Part shown: positions 1-6,678 of the stretch, piece by piece
Numbering within the stretch: the stretch's first letter is position 1
How the letters are laid out: the number at the start of each line of letters is the position of its first letter
Assembly (NCBI GenBank): GCA_027483745.1
Contig: JAIXTZ010000239.1
Location: 1-12,880 of the forward strand
Direction: 5' to 3'
Origin: Lysobacteraceae bacterium
GTDB lineage: Bacteria; Pseudomonadota; Gammaproteobacteria; Xanthomonadales; Xanthomonadaceae
DNA: 12,880 nucleotides
Notes under the pieces: model-generated
What the model saw: the letters and a program-made list of their open reading frames with translations, nothing else
Database searches by the model: none
What the model was told of the DNA's origin: nothing
Program-made: the position numbers and the translations under genes

Positions 1-118
1 GGACTACGCGAAGGAAACCGCCGAGCTGACCCGCACGCAGATCCTGCAGCAGGCCGGTACGGCGATGTTGGCCCAGGCCAACCAGATCCCGCAGAACGTC
101 CTCTCGCTGCTGCGGTAA
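1..118 (+). CDS. fliC: Flagellin, C-terminal end only (partial, runs off the left edge)
   Basis: The frame is open from base 2 and ends at TAA (116-118), giving 38 residues that begin [10 protein letters not shown] and end VLSLLR. This is the conserved C-terminal D0 helix of bacterial flagellin, which packs in the core of the filament and is recognised for export. It differs from the C-terminus of the complete flagellin at 388-1596 at only two positions (K to R in DYAKET and S to T near the end) and lacks that protein's last glycine. The two are therefore tandem paralogues. A strong terminator follows, so the copies are probably separate transcription units. Only the tail is visible, so the length and central domain of this copy are unknown. 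Confidence 0.93.
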   Translation, partial: DYAKETAELTRTQILQQAGTAMLAQANQIPQNVLSLLR

Positions 119-132
119 GCCTGATCGGCCGC

Positions 133-144
133 GAGGCCGGCCTC
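133..144. repeat. 12-bp perfect palindrome between flagellin genes
   Basis: The sequence gaggccggcctc is a perfect inverted repeat with no spacer. It lies between the stop codon of the first flagellin and the terminator, centred about 85 bp upstream of the expected start of the sigma-54 transcript for the second flagellin. That is a plausible distance for an activator site, but in DNA this GC-rich such a palindrome can occur by chance, and no function is shown. Confidence 0.3.
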
Positions 145-152
145 TGCCCCTC

Positions 153-188
153 GACGCCCCCGGCCTGGTCCGGGGGCGTCGTCGTTTT
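153..188 (+). terminator. Intrinsic terminator after the first flagellin gene
   Basis: An 11-bp perfect GC-rich stem (gacgcccccgg, 153-163, with ccgggggcgtc, 170-180) encloses a 6-nt loop and is followed by gtcgtttt (181-188). It begins 34 nt after the flagellin stop codon. Stem, short loop and T-run together are the classic Rho-independent form. It should insulate the next flagellin gene from upstream transcription. Confidence 0.9.
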
Positions 189-197
189 GGCGCGCCA

Positions 198-213
198 TGG
201 CACGAGCCTTGCA
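198..213 (+). promoter_or_regulatory. Sigma-54 (-24/-12) promoter for the second flagellin gene
   Basis: TGGCACG-AGCC-TTGCA matches the sigma-54 consensus (TGGCACG-N4-TTGCW) at every defined base. The essential GG (199-200) and GC (211-212) are 12 bp apart. It lies just after the terminator and in front of the flagellin gene. Transcription should start near 224, giving a leader of about 160 nt. The activator would be a sigma-54 enhancer-binding protein such as the FleQ-like one that begins at 12771. I saw no convincing sigma-28 (GCCGATAA-type) element in this intergenic region. Confidence 0.88.
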
Positions 214-312
214 ACACGGAGAGTGGCTCGACGGAACACCGCCGGGCCAGCGGGCGCCGTCGCGGGTCCGTTTGTTCGGCGAGCAGTGGCCGCTGTTGTC
301 AGGGCAGGGGGC

Positions 313-340
313 GGACGGGTACGTCCTCCGCGACCCGTCC
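313..340 (+). promoter_or_regulatory. Stem-loop with alternative pairings in the flagellin 5' leader
   Basis: Within the predicted flagellin leader, ggacgggt (313-320) pairs perfectly with acccgtcc (333-340), an 8-bp stem. The same 5' arm can instead form a local 5-bp hairpin, ggacg (313-317) with cgtcc (322-326) around a ggta tetraloop. The two forms exclude each other. The structure ends 33 nt before the ribosome binding site. Pairing is seen directly; a regulatory role is inference. Confidence 0.35.
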
Positions 341-387
341 CCACCGGCTGCCGGACCCTTCCCAACATCCATTAAGGATTCCCGGTC

Positions 388-1596
388 ATGAGCATCATCA
401 ACACGAACACGATTTCGCTGAATGCCCAGCGGAATCTGTCCACCAACAGCGCCACGCTGGCCACCACCATCCAACGCCTGTCGTCAGGCCTTCGCATCAA
501 CAGTGCCCGCGACGACGCCGCCGGCCTGGCGATCTCGGAGCGCTTCACCACGCAGATCCGCGGTCTGAACCAGGCGGCCCGCAACGCCAACGACGGCATC
601 TCGCTCGCTCAGGTGGCGGAAGGCGCGCTGGGCGAGGTCGGCAACAACCTGCAGCGCATCCGCGAGCTGGCGGTGCAGTCGGCGAACGCGACCAACAGCG
701 ACGGCGATCGCCGCGCCCTGAACGCGGAAGTGCAGCAGCTGATCGACGAAGTTGACCGCGTGGCGAAACAGGCGGACTTCAACGGCACGAAGCTGCTGGA
801 CGGGTCCTTCACGGCGCAGATCTTTCAGGTCGGCGCCAACGCCGGCCAGGCCATCGCCATCACGGAAACGGCCGACACCCGCGCCGAGGCGCTCGGCGGC
901 GGCATCTTCGACACGTTCAGTACGGCGACGGACTTCGCGGGCACCGCGACGGCGGCGGGGACAATCACCGGCATCAGCGTCTCCGGCGGCGGCTTGTCGG
1001 CGGCCGTGATCATCGACGACGTGGCCATCGCCAATGGCGACACGGCCGACATCGTCGCCGGGAAGGTCGCCGCCGCGATCAACGCCAAGATCGGCGAGAC
1101 GGGGCTGTTTGCCAGCGTCAACGGGGCGGACATCACCTTTACGTCGGTCCGCGAAGCGGTCGACTCCGCTGGAGCGTTCTCCGGCTTTGCGGTCAACTTC
1201 GGCACGCTGACGGGTGCCACGGGCCTTTCGAATGCCGGCAACATCGCGGCGACCACGGTGTCGCCGGCCTCGAATCCGGTGTTCCTTGATGAACTTGATA
1301 TCTCGACCGTCGCCGGTGCCGGCCAGGCCTTGGCCATCATCGACAAGGCCCTGACCACGGTGAATGGGGCGCGGGCCGATCTCGGCGCGGTGCAAAACCG
1401 CTTCTCGTCGGTCATCGCTAATCTGACGACGTCGTCGGAGAACCTGACCGCCTCCCGCAGCCGGATCCGCGACGCGGACTACGCCCGCGAAACCGCCGAA
1501 CTGACGAGGACGCAGATCCTGCAGCAGGCCGGCACGGCGATGCTGGCCCAGGCGAATCAGATCCCGCAGAACGTCCTGACCCTGCTGCGGGGCTGA
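388..1596 (+). CDS. fliC: Flagellin, complete
   Basis: This 402-residue protein is the filament subunit. The N-terminal D0/D1 part (about 1-140) begins MSIINTNTISLNAQRNL and contains the hallmark LSSGLRINSARDDAAGLAIS. The C-terminal D1/D0 part (about 305-402) contains RSRIRDADYARETAEL and ends VLTLLRG. Between them (about 141-300) is a variable, Ala/Gly/Thr/Ser-rich D2/D3-like domain that would be surface exposed and offers many Ser/Thr sites for O-glycosylation by the downstream cassette. AAGGA (374-378) lies 9 nt before the ATG and supports this start. It has its own sigma-54 promoter (198-213) and is a close paralogue of the flagellin ending at 118. There is no signal peptide, as expected for export through the flagellar type III system. 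Confidence 0.97.
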   Translation: MSIINTNTISLNAQRNLSTNSATLATTIQRLSSGLRINSARDDAAGLAISERFTTQIRGLNQAARNANDGISLAQVAEGALGEVGNNLQRIRELAVQSANATNSDGDRRALNAEVQQLIDEVDRVAKQADFNGTKLLDGSFTAQIFQVGANAGQAIAITETADTRAEALGGGIFDTFSTATDFAGTATAAGTITGISVSGGGLSAAVIIDDVAIANGDTADIVAGKVAAAINAKIGETGLFASVNGADITFTSVREAVDSAGAFSGFAVNFGTLTGATGLSNAGNIAATTVSPASNPVFLDELDISTVAGAGQALAIIDKALTTVNGARADLGAVQNRFSSVIANLTTSSENLTASRSRIRDADYARETAELTRTQILQQAGTAMLAQANQIPQNVLTLLRG

Positions 1597-1604
1597 ACCG
1601 TCGT

Positions 1605-1669
1605 CCACTGGCGCCTGCGGTCCTGGCGGCGTAGCTTCAGGCCCCGGGACCGCAGCCGATACCCAGTGG
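1605..1669 (+). repeat. Nested inverted repeat between the flagellin gene and fliD
   Basis: The outer arms ccactgg (1605-1611) and ccagtgg (1663-1669) are perfectly complementary. The inner arms ctgcggtcc (1615-1623) and ggaccgcag (1647-1655) form a perfect 9-bp stem. A small asymmetric internal loop (3 and 7 nt) separates them, and the apical loop is 23 nt. There is no T-run, so it is not a standard intrinsic terminator. In a flagellin-fliD read-through transcript it could act as an attenuator, a processing site or a 3'-end stabiliser. The fold is seen in the sequence; the role is inferred. Confidence 0.5.
1636..1662 (+). promoter_or_regulatory. Candidate sigma-28 (FliA) promoter for fliD
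   Basis: GCCGATAC (1655-1662) matches seven of eight bases of the sigma-28 -10 element GCCGATAA. TTCA (1636-1639) lies exactly 15 bp upstream, where TAAA is expected, and matches two of four bases. Transcription would begin near 1669, just upstream of the fliD ribosome binding site AGGAG (1675-1679). The -10 and the spacing are good and the -35 is weak. It overlaps the 3' half of the nested inverted repeat. Confidence 0.5.
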
Positions 1670-1685
1670 AGCGCAGGAGAAGGTT

Positions 1686-3038
1686 ATGGGTTCGCTTTCC
1701 AGCCCCGGCATCGGATCGGGCATCAACGTCACGCAGCTCGTCTCGCAGCTGGTGGCGGCCGAACGCGCGCCGCAGGACCGGCGCCTCGCCCGGATCGAAT
1801 CCGACGCGCGTGCTGACTTGGCGGCGTTCAACCAGATCCGCGGCGCGCTTTCGAGCCTGCGGACGGCCGCAAACGCGCTCGACGGCAATGCCGCGACGGT
1901 CAGCCGTCGGACGACGGTGCAGGCGGAGGCCGGTTTCACCGCCTCCGCATCGGGCACGGCCGCCCTCGGCCGCTACAGCATCGAAGTCGCATCGCTGGCG
2001 GCGGCCCAGAAGCGCCAGAGCGCCGCGGTATCGCCGTCCGCCGACCTCGGCACCGGCACTTTGTCCTTCACCGTGGGCAGCGAGACCTTCAATGTCACGC
2101 TCGGCGCCACCAACACGCTGGCCGGCCTGCGCGACGCCATCAACACCGCCACCGGCGGGCGCGGGCTGTCGGCCACCGTGGTCAACGGCAACGCCGGCAG
2201 CGTGCTGGTCCTGAACGCGGCCAAGGCCGGGACGGCGGGCGCGATCACGATCGACGCCACCGGCACCATCGCCGATTTCGTCAACGGCAGTCCGCCGACC
2301 TTCCCGACCGGCCTGCAGGTGACCACGCCGGCCACCGATGCGCTGGTGCGGGTCGATGGCGTCGCCCGCAGTGCAGACAGCAATCGCCTCACCGACCTCA
2401 TCGACGGGGTCACCCTCGACCTCACCAAAGCGCAGGTCGGCACGGCGTTCACCCTCGATATCGCCACCGACAATGGCAACGTCCGTACCGCGGTACAGAC
2501 CTTCGTCGGCGCCTACAACGCGGCTCTGACCGCGCTGCGCAGCGCCAACAACTTCAACGCGGAGACCCGGACGGGGGGGCCGCTGGTCGGCGACGCCGCC
2601 GTCCGCGGCCTGCAGCAGCAGCTCCGCGGTGCCGTCGGTGATGCTTTCGCCCAGCTGTCGGCCCTCGGCATCCGCAGCAGCAAGGACGGCTCGCTCACCA
2701 TTGATACCGCCCGGCTCGACGCCGCGCTTGCCGCTGACCCCACGGTGGTGCAGCGACTGTTCGACAAGGACGCCGCCAACAGCCTGGGCAACATGCTCGG
2801 CGCCCGGCTCGAAGGCGCCGTCGCCGCCAACACGGGCCTGATCGACACCCGCACCAAGGCCATCAACGACCGCCTCCGCGGGCTGCAGGGCGACCGCGAC
2901 CGCCTCGACGCCCGCATCAGTCGCATCGAGGAGGGCTTCCGGCGTCAGTTCACGGCGCTGGATGGTCTCGTCGCCCAATTGCAATCCACTTCCTCCTTCC
3001 TCGCCCAGGAACTCGCGCGCCTGCCCGGCGCCGGATGA
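1686..3038 (+). CDS. fliD: Flagellar filament cap / hook-associated protein 2
   Basis: This 450-residue protein matches FliD in length and layout. FliD forms the cap at the growing filament tip and guides folding and insertion of flagellin after export. The N-terminal FliD domain (about 1-105) starts GSLSSPGIGSGINVTQLVSQ, a typical FliD opening. A flagellin hook-IN-like motif, TLAGLRDAINTA, is in the middle, and the C-terminal FliD domain (about 210-435) carries LVGDAAVRGLQQQLRG and LSALGIRSSKDGSL. The C-terminal helices (RLRGLQGDRDRLDARISRIE) look coiled-coil. AGGAG (1675-1679) precedes the ATG by six bases. A candidate sigma-28 promoter lies just upstream. The stop codon overlaps the fliS start as ATGA. 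Confidence 0.96.
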   Translation: MGSLSSPGIGSGINVTQLVSQLVAAERAPQDRRLARIESDARADLAAFNQIRGALSSLRTAANALDGNAATVSRRTTVQAEAGFTASASGTAALGRYSIEVASLAAAQKRQSAAVSPSADLGTGTLSFTVGSETFNVTLGATNTLAGLRDAINTATGGRGLSATVVNGNAGSVLVLNAAKAGTAGAITIDATGTIADFVNGSPPTFPTGLQVTTPATDALVRVDGVARSADSNRLTDLIDGVTLDLTKAQVGTAFTLDIATDNGNVRTAVQTFVGAYNAALTALRSANNFNAETRTGGPLVGDAAVRGLQQQLRGAVGDAFAQLSALGIRSSKDGSLTIDTARLDAALAADPTVVQRLFDKDAANSLGNMLGARLEGAVAANTGLIDTRTKAINDRLRGLQGDRDRLDARISRIEEGFRRQFTALDGLVAQLQSTSSFLAQELARLPGAG

Positions 3039-3427
3039 CCCGCATGAACCCCCGACACCCCGCCGCCGCCTACCGCACCACCGCCGTCGAGACCCGCGTC
3101 CATGAGGCCGACCCGCACACCCTGATCGAGCTCATGCTTGAGGGCGCCATTCAGCGCCTGCGCACGGCTGAGGCCTGCATCGCCAGTGGCGACCTCGCAC
3201 GCAAGGCCAAAGCGGCGTCGGAGGCCGGGGCGATCATCGACTCGCTGTCGGGCTGCCTCGATTTCGCGCAGGGCGGTGACATCGCCGCTCGCCTCGAGGC
3301 CCTGTACGACTACGCCTCCCGGGGCGTTGTCGCCGCCAATGCCGCCAACGACGCGAAGGGCTTCGGCGAGATCGCCGGCCTGCTTGACGACGTGCATGCG
3401 GCATGGAAGCAGATCAAGCCCGCCTGA
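3035..3427 (+). CDS. fliS: Flagellin export chaperone FliS
   Basis: This small 130-residue helical protein fits FliS, the cytoplasmic chaperone that binds the flagellin C-terminal D0 helix, stops premature polymerisation and delivers subunits to the export gate. Family features visible are an N-terminal Y-x-x-T segment (AYRTTAVETRVHEADPHTLI), LIELMLEGAIQRLRTAE, a cluster resembling GAIIDSLSGCLDF, and YDYASRGVVAAN. The ATG overlaps the fliD stop (ATGA), which implies translational coupling. A second in-frame ATG at 3044 is an alternative start. Position directly after fliD agrees with the usual fliD-fliS order. Confidence 0.93.
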   Translation: MTRMNPRHPAAAYRTTAVETRVHEADPHTLIELMLEGAIQRLRTAEACIASGDLARKAKAASEAGAIIDSLSGCLDFAQGGDIAARLEALYDYASRGVVAANAANDAKGFGEIAGLLDDVHAAWKQIKPA

Positions 3428-3429
3428 GC

Positions 3430-3717
3430 ATGGCCGACTTCGAGACCGCGCTGCGCACCCTGCGAGAGGCCCGCGACGCACTTGCGGGCACTGACATCGC
3501 CGCCGCCGAGGCGGCGCTGCGGGCGCATGACGGGGCGGTCCGCGTCGCTTGCGAGGCCGGGTCCTTGGCCGCCAGCGAGATGGAAACGCTGGCCATCGGC
3601 CAGCGGGAACTGCTCGACGCGCTGGAGGCCGTCCAGAAGGGCGTGTCCAGCGAGCTGTCGCAGGTCCGCAAGGGCGGCAACGCCGCGCGCGCCTACCTGG
3701 GCACCGCCGGTGCCTGA
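3430..3717 (+). CDS. Small helical protein in the fliT position (candidate FliT/FlgN-type chaperone)
   Basis: This 95-residue protein starts 2 nt after the fliS stop and has no clear ribosome binding site, so it probably depends on coupling to fliS. It is almost entirely predicted helix, rich in Ala, Glu and Leu. The C-terminal part, LLDALEAVQKGVSSELSQVR followed by KGGNAARAYLG, resembles the last helix and the aromatic tail of FliT/FlgN export chaperones. In enteric bacteria fliT follows fliS and encodes the chaperone for FliD, so a similar job is the best guess. Family membership rests on size, position and helix pattern, not on a decisive motif. Its stop overlaps the next gene by 8 nt. Confidence 0.72.
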   Translation: MADFETALRTLREARDALAGTDIAAAEAALRAHDGAVRVACEAGSLAASEMETLAIGQRELLDALEAVQKGVSSELSQVRKGGNAARAYLGTAGA

Positions 3718-4240
3718 GCCCGCCGCCGACGCCCTGCTGTTCGAGGGCGCCGTCGCCTGCGACCTCGTCGCGCGCATGGCGCTCCGGCCCGGACCGCTCC
3801 CCGCAGGGGCCGGTGACGCCGCGGAGCGCCTGTTGCGTGATCTCGCGCAGGTGGAGGAGCGGCGGGCCGAACCCGAAGACCCGGCGCATCCGCCGGACCC
3901 GGGTTTGCGCCGCCTGGAGGCCAAGCTGGACCTTGCGATGCAGCTCCTTGCCCATGCGCTCCCGGGTTTGACGGTGCCGGCGGCCATGCCGGTCCGCCTG
4001 AGCGCGCGGGGCGTCCGCCTCGCGATCGACGCGTCGATCGACGCCACCGAGGCGGTCCTAGAGTGGCAGCCCGGTGATGGCCTTCCCCTGCTGGTCGCCT
4101 TGCCGGTCCGCCGCCTCGCCGTCGACGCGACCCACTGCTGGTGGGCCTTCGACGACCTCGAGCCCGGACTGCAGGACCTGCTGGAGCGCCACGTGTTCCG
4201 GCTGCATCGTCGCGCTTTGGCCGCCCAGCGGCGCGGCTGA
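3710..4240 (+). CDS. Atypical PilZ-type protein, possible c-di-GMP-linked flagellar regulator
   Basis: The chosen GTG start overlaps the end of the upstream gene by 8 nt and gives 176 residues. The frame stays open further upstream, but only by overlapping the previous gene. The next in-frame ATG, at 3776, would shorten it by 22 residues. The middle helix RRLEAKLDLAMQLLAHAL has heptad-like spacing. It is followed by a beta-rich region (MPVRLSARGVRLAID, then VLEWQPGDGLPLLVALPVRR) ending in a helix, LQDLLERHVFRLHRRALA. This layout resembles the tetrameric atypical PilZ proteins described in Xanthomonas (XC_6012 type). I do not see the full RxxxR plus D/NxSxxG pair used by canonical PilZ domains to bind c-di-GMP, so direct binding is doubtful. 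The location suggests a link to filament assembly or motility. Confidence 0.7.
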   Translation: MPEPAADALLFEGAVACDLVARMALRPGPLPAGAGDAAERLLRDLAQVEERRAEPEDPAHPPDPGLRRLEAKLDLAMQLLAHALPGLTVPAAMPVRLSARGVRLAIDASIDATEAVLEWQPGDGLPLLVALPVRRLAVDATHCWWAFDDLEPGLQDLLERHVFRLHRRALAAQRRG

Positions 4241-4261
4241 ACTAGCGAGGACCGCTGCTTG

Positions 4262-4277
4262 CGGCATGGCCCTTGCA
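4262..4277 (+). promoter_or_regulatory. Sigma-54 promoter for the glycosylation cassette
   Basis: CGGCATG-GCCC-TTGCA keeps the essential GG (4263-4264) and GC (4275-4276) exactly 12 bp apart. The -12 element TTGCA is perfect, and the -24 element has two mismatches to TGGCACG. It lies in the 71-nt gap between the PilZ-type gene and the glycosyltransferase gene. Transcription should start near 4288, which favours the ATG at 4312 as the glycosyltransferase start over a TTG at 4273 that overlaps the -12 element. It resembles the two perfect sites at 198 and 10897. Confidence 0.72.
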
Positions 4278-4311
4278 CGGCGAGGGGTATCCTCCATCCA
4301 CGACCCTCCGC

Positions 4312-6678
4312 ATGGCCATGGCCCTTCCTGTCCGCGAGATCCCCTTGCCCGATGCTGTTGCCGGCCAGGCGCATTTCGATCGCGCCACGGCGGCGCATGA
4401 AGCCGGGCGGCTGGAGGAGGCGAAGCGGGCCTATCTCGACGCGCTCGCTGCCAATCCGTACTCGCCGGACGCCGAACACGGCCTTGCATGGCTCCATGCC
4501 CAGCAGGGCGACTGGGTGGCGGCCATGCCGCGCTTCGCGCGGGCGATCAAGCTCCGACCGTGGGAGAAGGAATACTGGATCAGCCAGCTTGAAGCCCTGT
4601 TCCAGGTCGGGCACGTCGAGGCCGTCCATCGCATCCTCCATCGCGCCCTGCAGTCGGGCTTGCCCGCGGCGGTCGGCGACGCCTTCGAGAAGCGCCTGCG
4701 CGATCGCCGCTTGGCGGCCCTGACCGACCGCGTGCGTGCCAGCGGGAAAGCCGCGGACAAAGCGGCGCTCGCCCCGCAGGGCGAGCTCATGGTTTTGCGC
4801 GAGGCCTTTGTCGCGAGGCGCTTCGCCGAGGCGAAAGCCGGTGCCGAGACCTTGCTCCAGCGTTTCCCGCTGTGCGCGTTCGCGTGGCGGATCTTTGGCG
4901 CCAGCCATCCCGTGGCCGAGTTGGAGAGCGGCGGGCTCGAGGCCCTGCGGATCGCCTGCGATCTCGACCCGGCGAACATCGATGTGGCCATGAACCTCGC
5001 CATTGCGCTCAATGGCCTCGGCCGCATCGACGAGGCGGAATCGGCCTATGCGAGGGTGTTGGCCCTGCAGCCCGACAACGTCCGTGCTCTGGTCAACCAA
5101 GGCCTGCTGATGATGGAGGCGAAGCGCGCGAAGGACGCCGAAGCGCTGTTGCGCAAGGCTCGAGCGCTTGGGTCTACGGACCATCGGGTGGCGTATGCGC
5201 TCGGGATATTCCTGCGGACCAACGACCGTGGTCTCGAGGCGGTGCCTCTACTCGAAGAAGCACTGCATGCGGCGCCCGATCAGTACTCCCGTGTCGCTGA
5301 GCTGGCGGTCGCCTGCCTGCTCGCCGGCAAGCACGAGCGGGCCGCCGAACTGTTTTGGCGCCTGCGCGACCTTGAACCTGACAACCTGCCGGCCATGACG
5401 GCGGCGCTGTTCTGCGCCACCCACATACCGGAGGTCTCTCCGGCCGAGCTGTTCGCCATGCATCGGCGCTTCGGGGAGATTGTCGAAGGCGCCGTGGTGC
5501 CCTTCGAGCATCACGACAATGCGCGCGACCGCGAGCGCCGGCTGCGGGTCGGCTTCGTCTCGGGCGATCTCTATGGCCACGCCGTCGCCAGTTTCATCGC
5601 GCCGGTCTGGGAGCACATGGATCGTTCGCGATTCGAGATCCACGCCTACGCCAGCAACGACAAAGCCGATGCCACGACCGAACATCTCCGGACGCTGTGC
5701 GACGGTTGGCGAGACATCAGCGCGCTGTCCGACGAGGTCGCGGCGGAGAAGATCCGGCAGGACGGCATCGACATCCTCGTCGATCTCTCCGGCCACACGT
5801 CGTTCAACCGCCTCACGCTGTTCGCCCTGAAGCCGGCGCCGGTTCAGGTGACCTGGATCGGCTATCCGGCGACGACGGGCCTGTCGCGGATCGATTACTA
5901 CATCGCCAACGTTTTCTGGGCGCCACCGGGCCTGCTGGACGACCAGTTCAGCGAGACGCTGATGCTGATTCCCTCCAGCACGGCCTTCACGCCCTCGCCG
6001 CGCGCGCCGGCGATTTCCGGCTTGCCCTGCCTGACGCAGGAATCGTTCACGTTTGGGAGCTTCAACCGGGTCAACAAGATCAGCCCCGCGACCGTCAGGC
6101 TCTGGAGCCGGATCCTCCGTTCGGTGGACGGCAGTCGGATGATCATCGGCGCGATGGAGGGCGACGGCATCGAGCGCCTCAGCGCCCAGTTCCTCGAGAA
6201 CGGCGTGGATCCCGCACGGATCGAGTTCGTCGAGCGCAGCGGCTACTCGCATTACCTCGGCAAGCAGGCCCAGGTCGACCTGAACCTCGATGCGGTTCCC
6301 TATGCGGGCGGAACGACGACCTACCATGCCCTTTGGATGGGCGTTCCGACCGTCGTGCTCGCCGGTCGGACGCTCCCGGCCCGGGTCGGCAGCGCCATCA
6401 TGTCCACGGTCGGCCTTCGTTCGTTCATCGCCGAGGACGAGGACGCGTTCGTGCGCCTCGCGGTGGACTGGGCGAACCCGGCGCGCTGGGCGGAACTCGC
6501 GGAGATCCGCGCGTCGGCGAGGACCCGGATGCAAGGCACCTGCGTCGGGGACAGCGCCTTGGCGATTCACGGTTTCGAGGACGGGATCCGGACCGCGTGG
6601 CGTCGCTGGTGCGAGGGCCTCCCGCCGGAGAGCATGGTGGTCGAACGCCGGGCGGTTTCCCGGGAGGCGGGAGAATGA
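4312..6678 (+). CDS. TPR protein with SPINDLY/O-GlcNAc-transferase-type (GT41-like) domain; probable flagellin O-glycosyltransferase
   Basis: This 788-residue cytoplasmic protein has two parts. Residues about 15-370 hold TPR-like helical pairs (for example VAMNLAIALNGLGRIDEAES). Residues about 405-750 form a GT-B fold of the SPINDLY/OGT family: GFVSGDLYGHAVASF (H423), DGIDILVDLSGHT (H495), PAPVQVTWIGYPATTG, FGSFNRVNKISP (from about 581) and PYAGGTTTYHALWMG (from 663), the nucleotide-sugar site. The family transfers a sugar from a nucleotide donor to Ser/Thr. A position just after fliSTD-type genes makes flagellin the likely acceptor. No good ribosome binding site precedes 4312 or the alternative ATG at 4318. 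A TTG at 4273 would add 13 residues but sits inside the promoter. The stop overlaps the next ATG (ATGA). Donor sugar identity is unknown. Confidence 0.88.
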   Translation: MAMALPVREIPLPDAVAGQAHFDRATAAHEAGRLEEAKRAYLDALAANPYSPDAEHGLAWLHAQQGDWVAAMPRFARAIKLRPWEKEYWISQLEALFQVGHVEAVHRILHRALQSGLPAAVGDAFEKRLRDRRLAALTDRVRASGKAADKAALAPQGELMVLREAFVARRFAEAKAGAETLLQRFPLCAFAWRIFGASHPVAELESGGLEALRIACDLDPANIDVAMNLAIALNGLGRIDEAESAYARVLALQPDNVRALVNQGLLMMEAKRAKDAEALLRKARALGSTDHRVAYALGIFLRTNDRGLEAVPLLEEALHAAPDQYSRVAELAVACLLAGKHERAAELFWRLRDLEPDNLPAMTAALFCATHIPEVSPAELFAMHRRFGEIVEGAVVPFEHHDNARDRERRLRVGFVSGDLYGHAVASFIAPVWEHMDRSRFEIHAYASNDKADATTEHLRTLCDGWRDISALSDEVAAEKIRQDGIDILVDLSGHTSFNRLTLFALKPAPVQVTWIGYPATTGLSRIDYYIANVFWAPPGLLDDQFSETLMLIPSSTAFTPSPRAPAISGLPCLTQESFTFGSFNRVNKISPATVRLWSRILRSVDGSRMIIGAMEGDGIERLSAQFLENGVDPARIEFVERSGYSHYLGKQAQVDLNLDAVPYAGGTTTYHALWMGVPTVVLAGRTLPARVGSAIMSTVGLRSFIAEDEDAFVRLAVDWANPARWAELAEIRASARTRMQGTCVGDSALAIHGFEDGIRTAWRRWCEGLPPESMVVERRAVSREAGE

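Noticed and set aside
484..1608. Long open frame on the minus strand opposite the flagellin gene
   Set aside because: It has an Arg/Gly/Asp-rich composition with no recognisable motif and is a by-product of GC-rich codon use in flagellin, which is certain on the plus strand.
1557..2984. 475-codon open frame on the minus strand opposite fliD
   Set aside because: Its sequence is low-complexity Gly/Arg/Ala-rich, it has no family signature, and it covers a certain fliD gene.
3482..3709. N-terminal extension of the PilZ-type gene upstream of GTG 3710
   Set aside because: The extension is Arg/Pro/Ser-rich out-of-frame reading of the preceding gene and has no domain character.
4268..4281. Second GG-N10-GC pattern overlapping the cassette promoter
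   Set aside because: Spacing is right but the downstream half is ACGGC, not TTGC, whereas the register at 4262-4277 has a perfect TTGCA.
4273..4311. TTG at 4273 as start of the glycosyltransferase
   Set aside because: It lies inside the -12 element of the sigma-54 promoter and upstream of the predicted transcript start; the added 13 residues do not resemble the domain.
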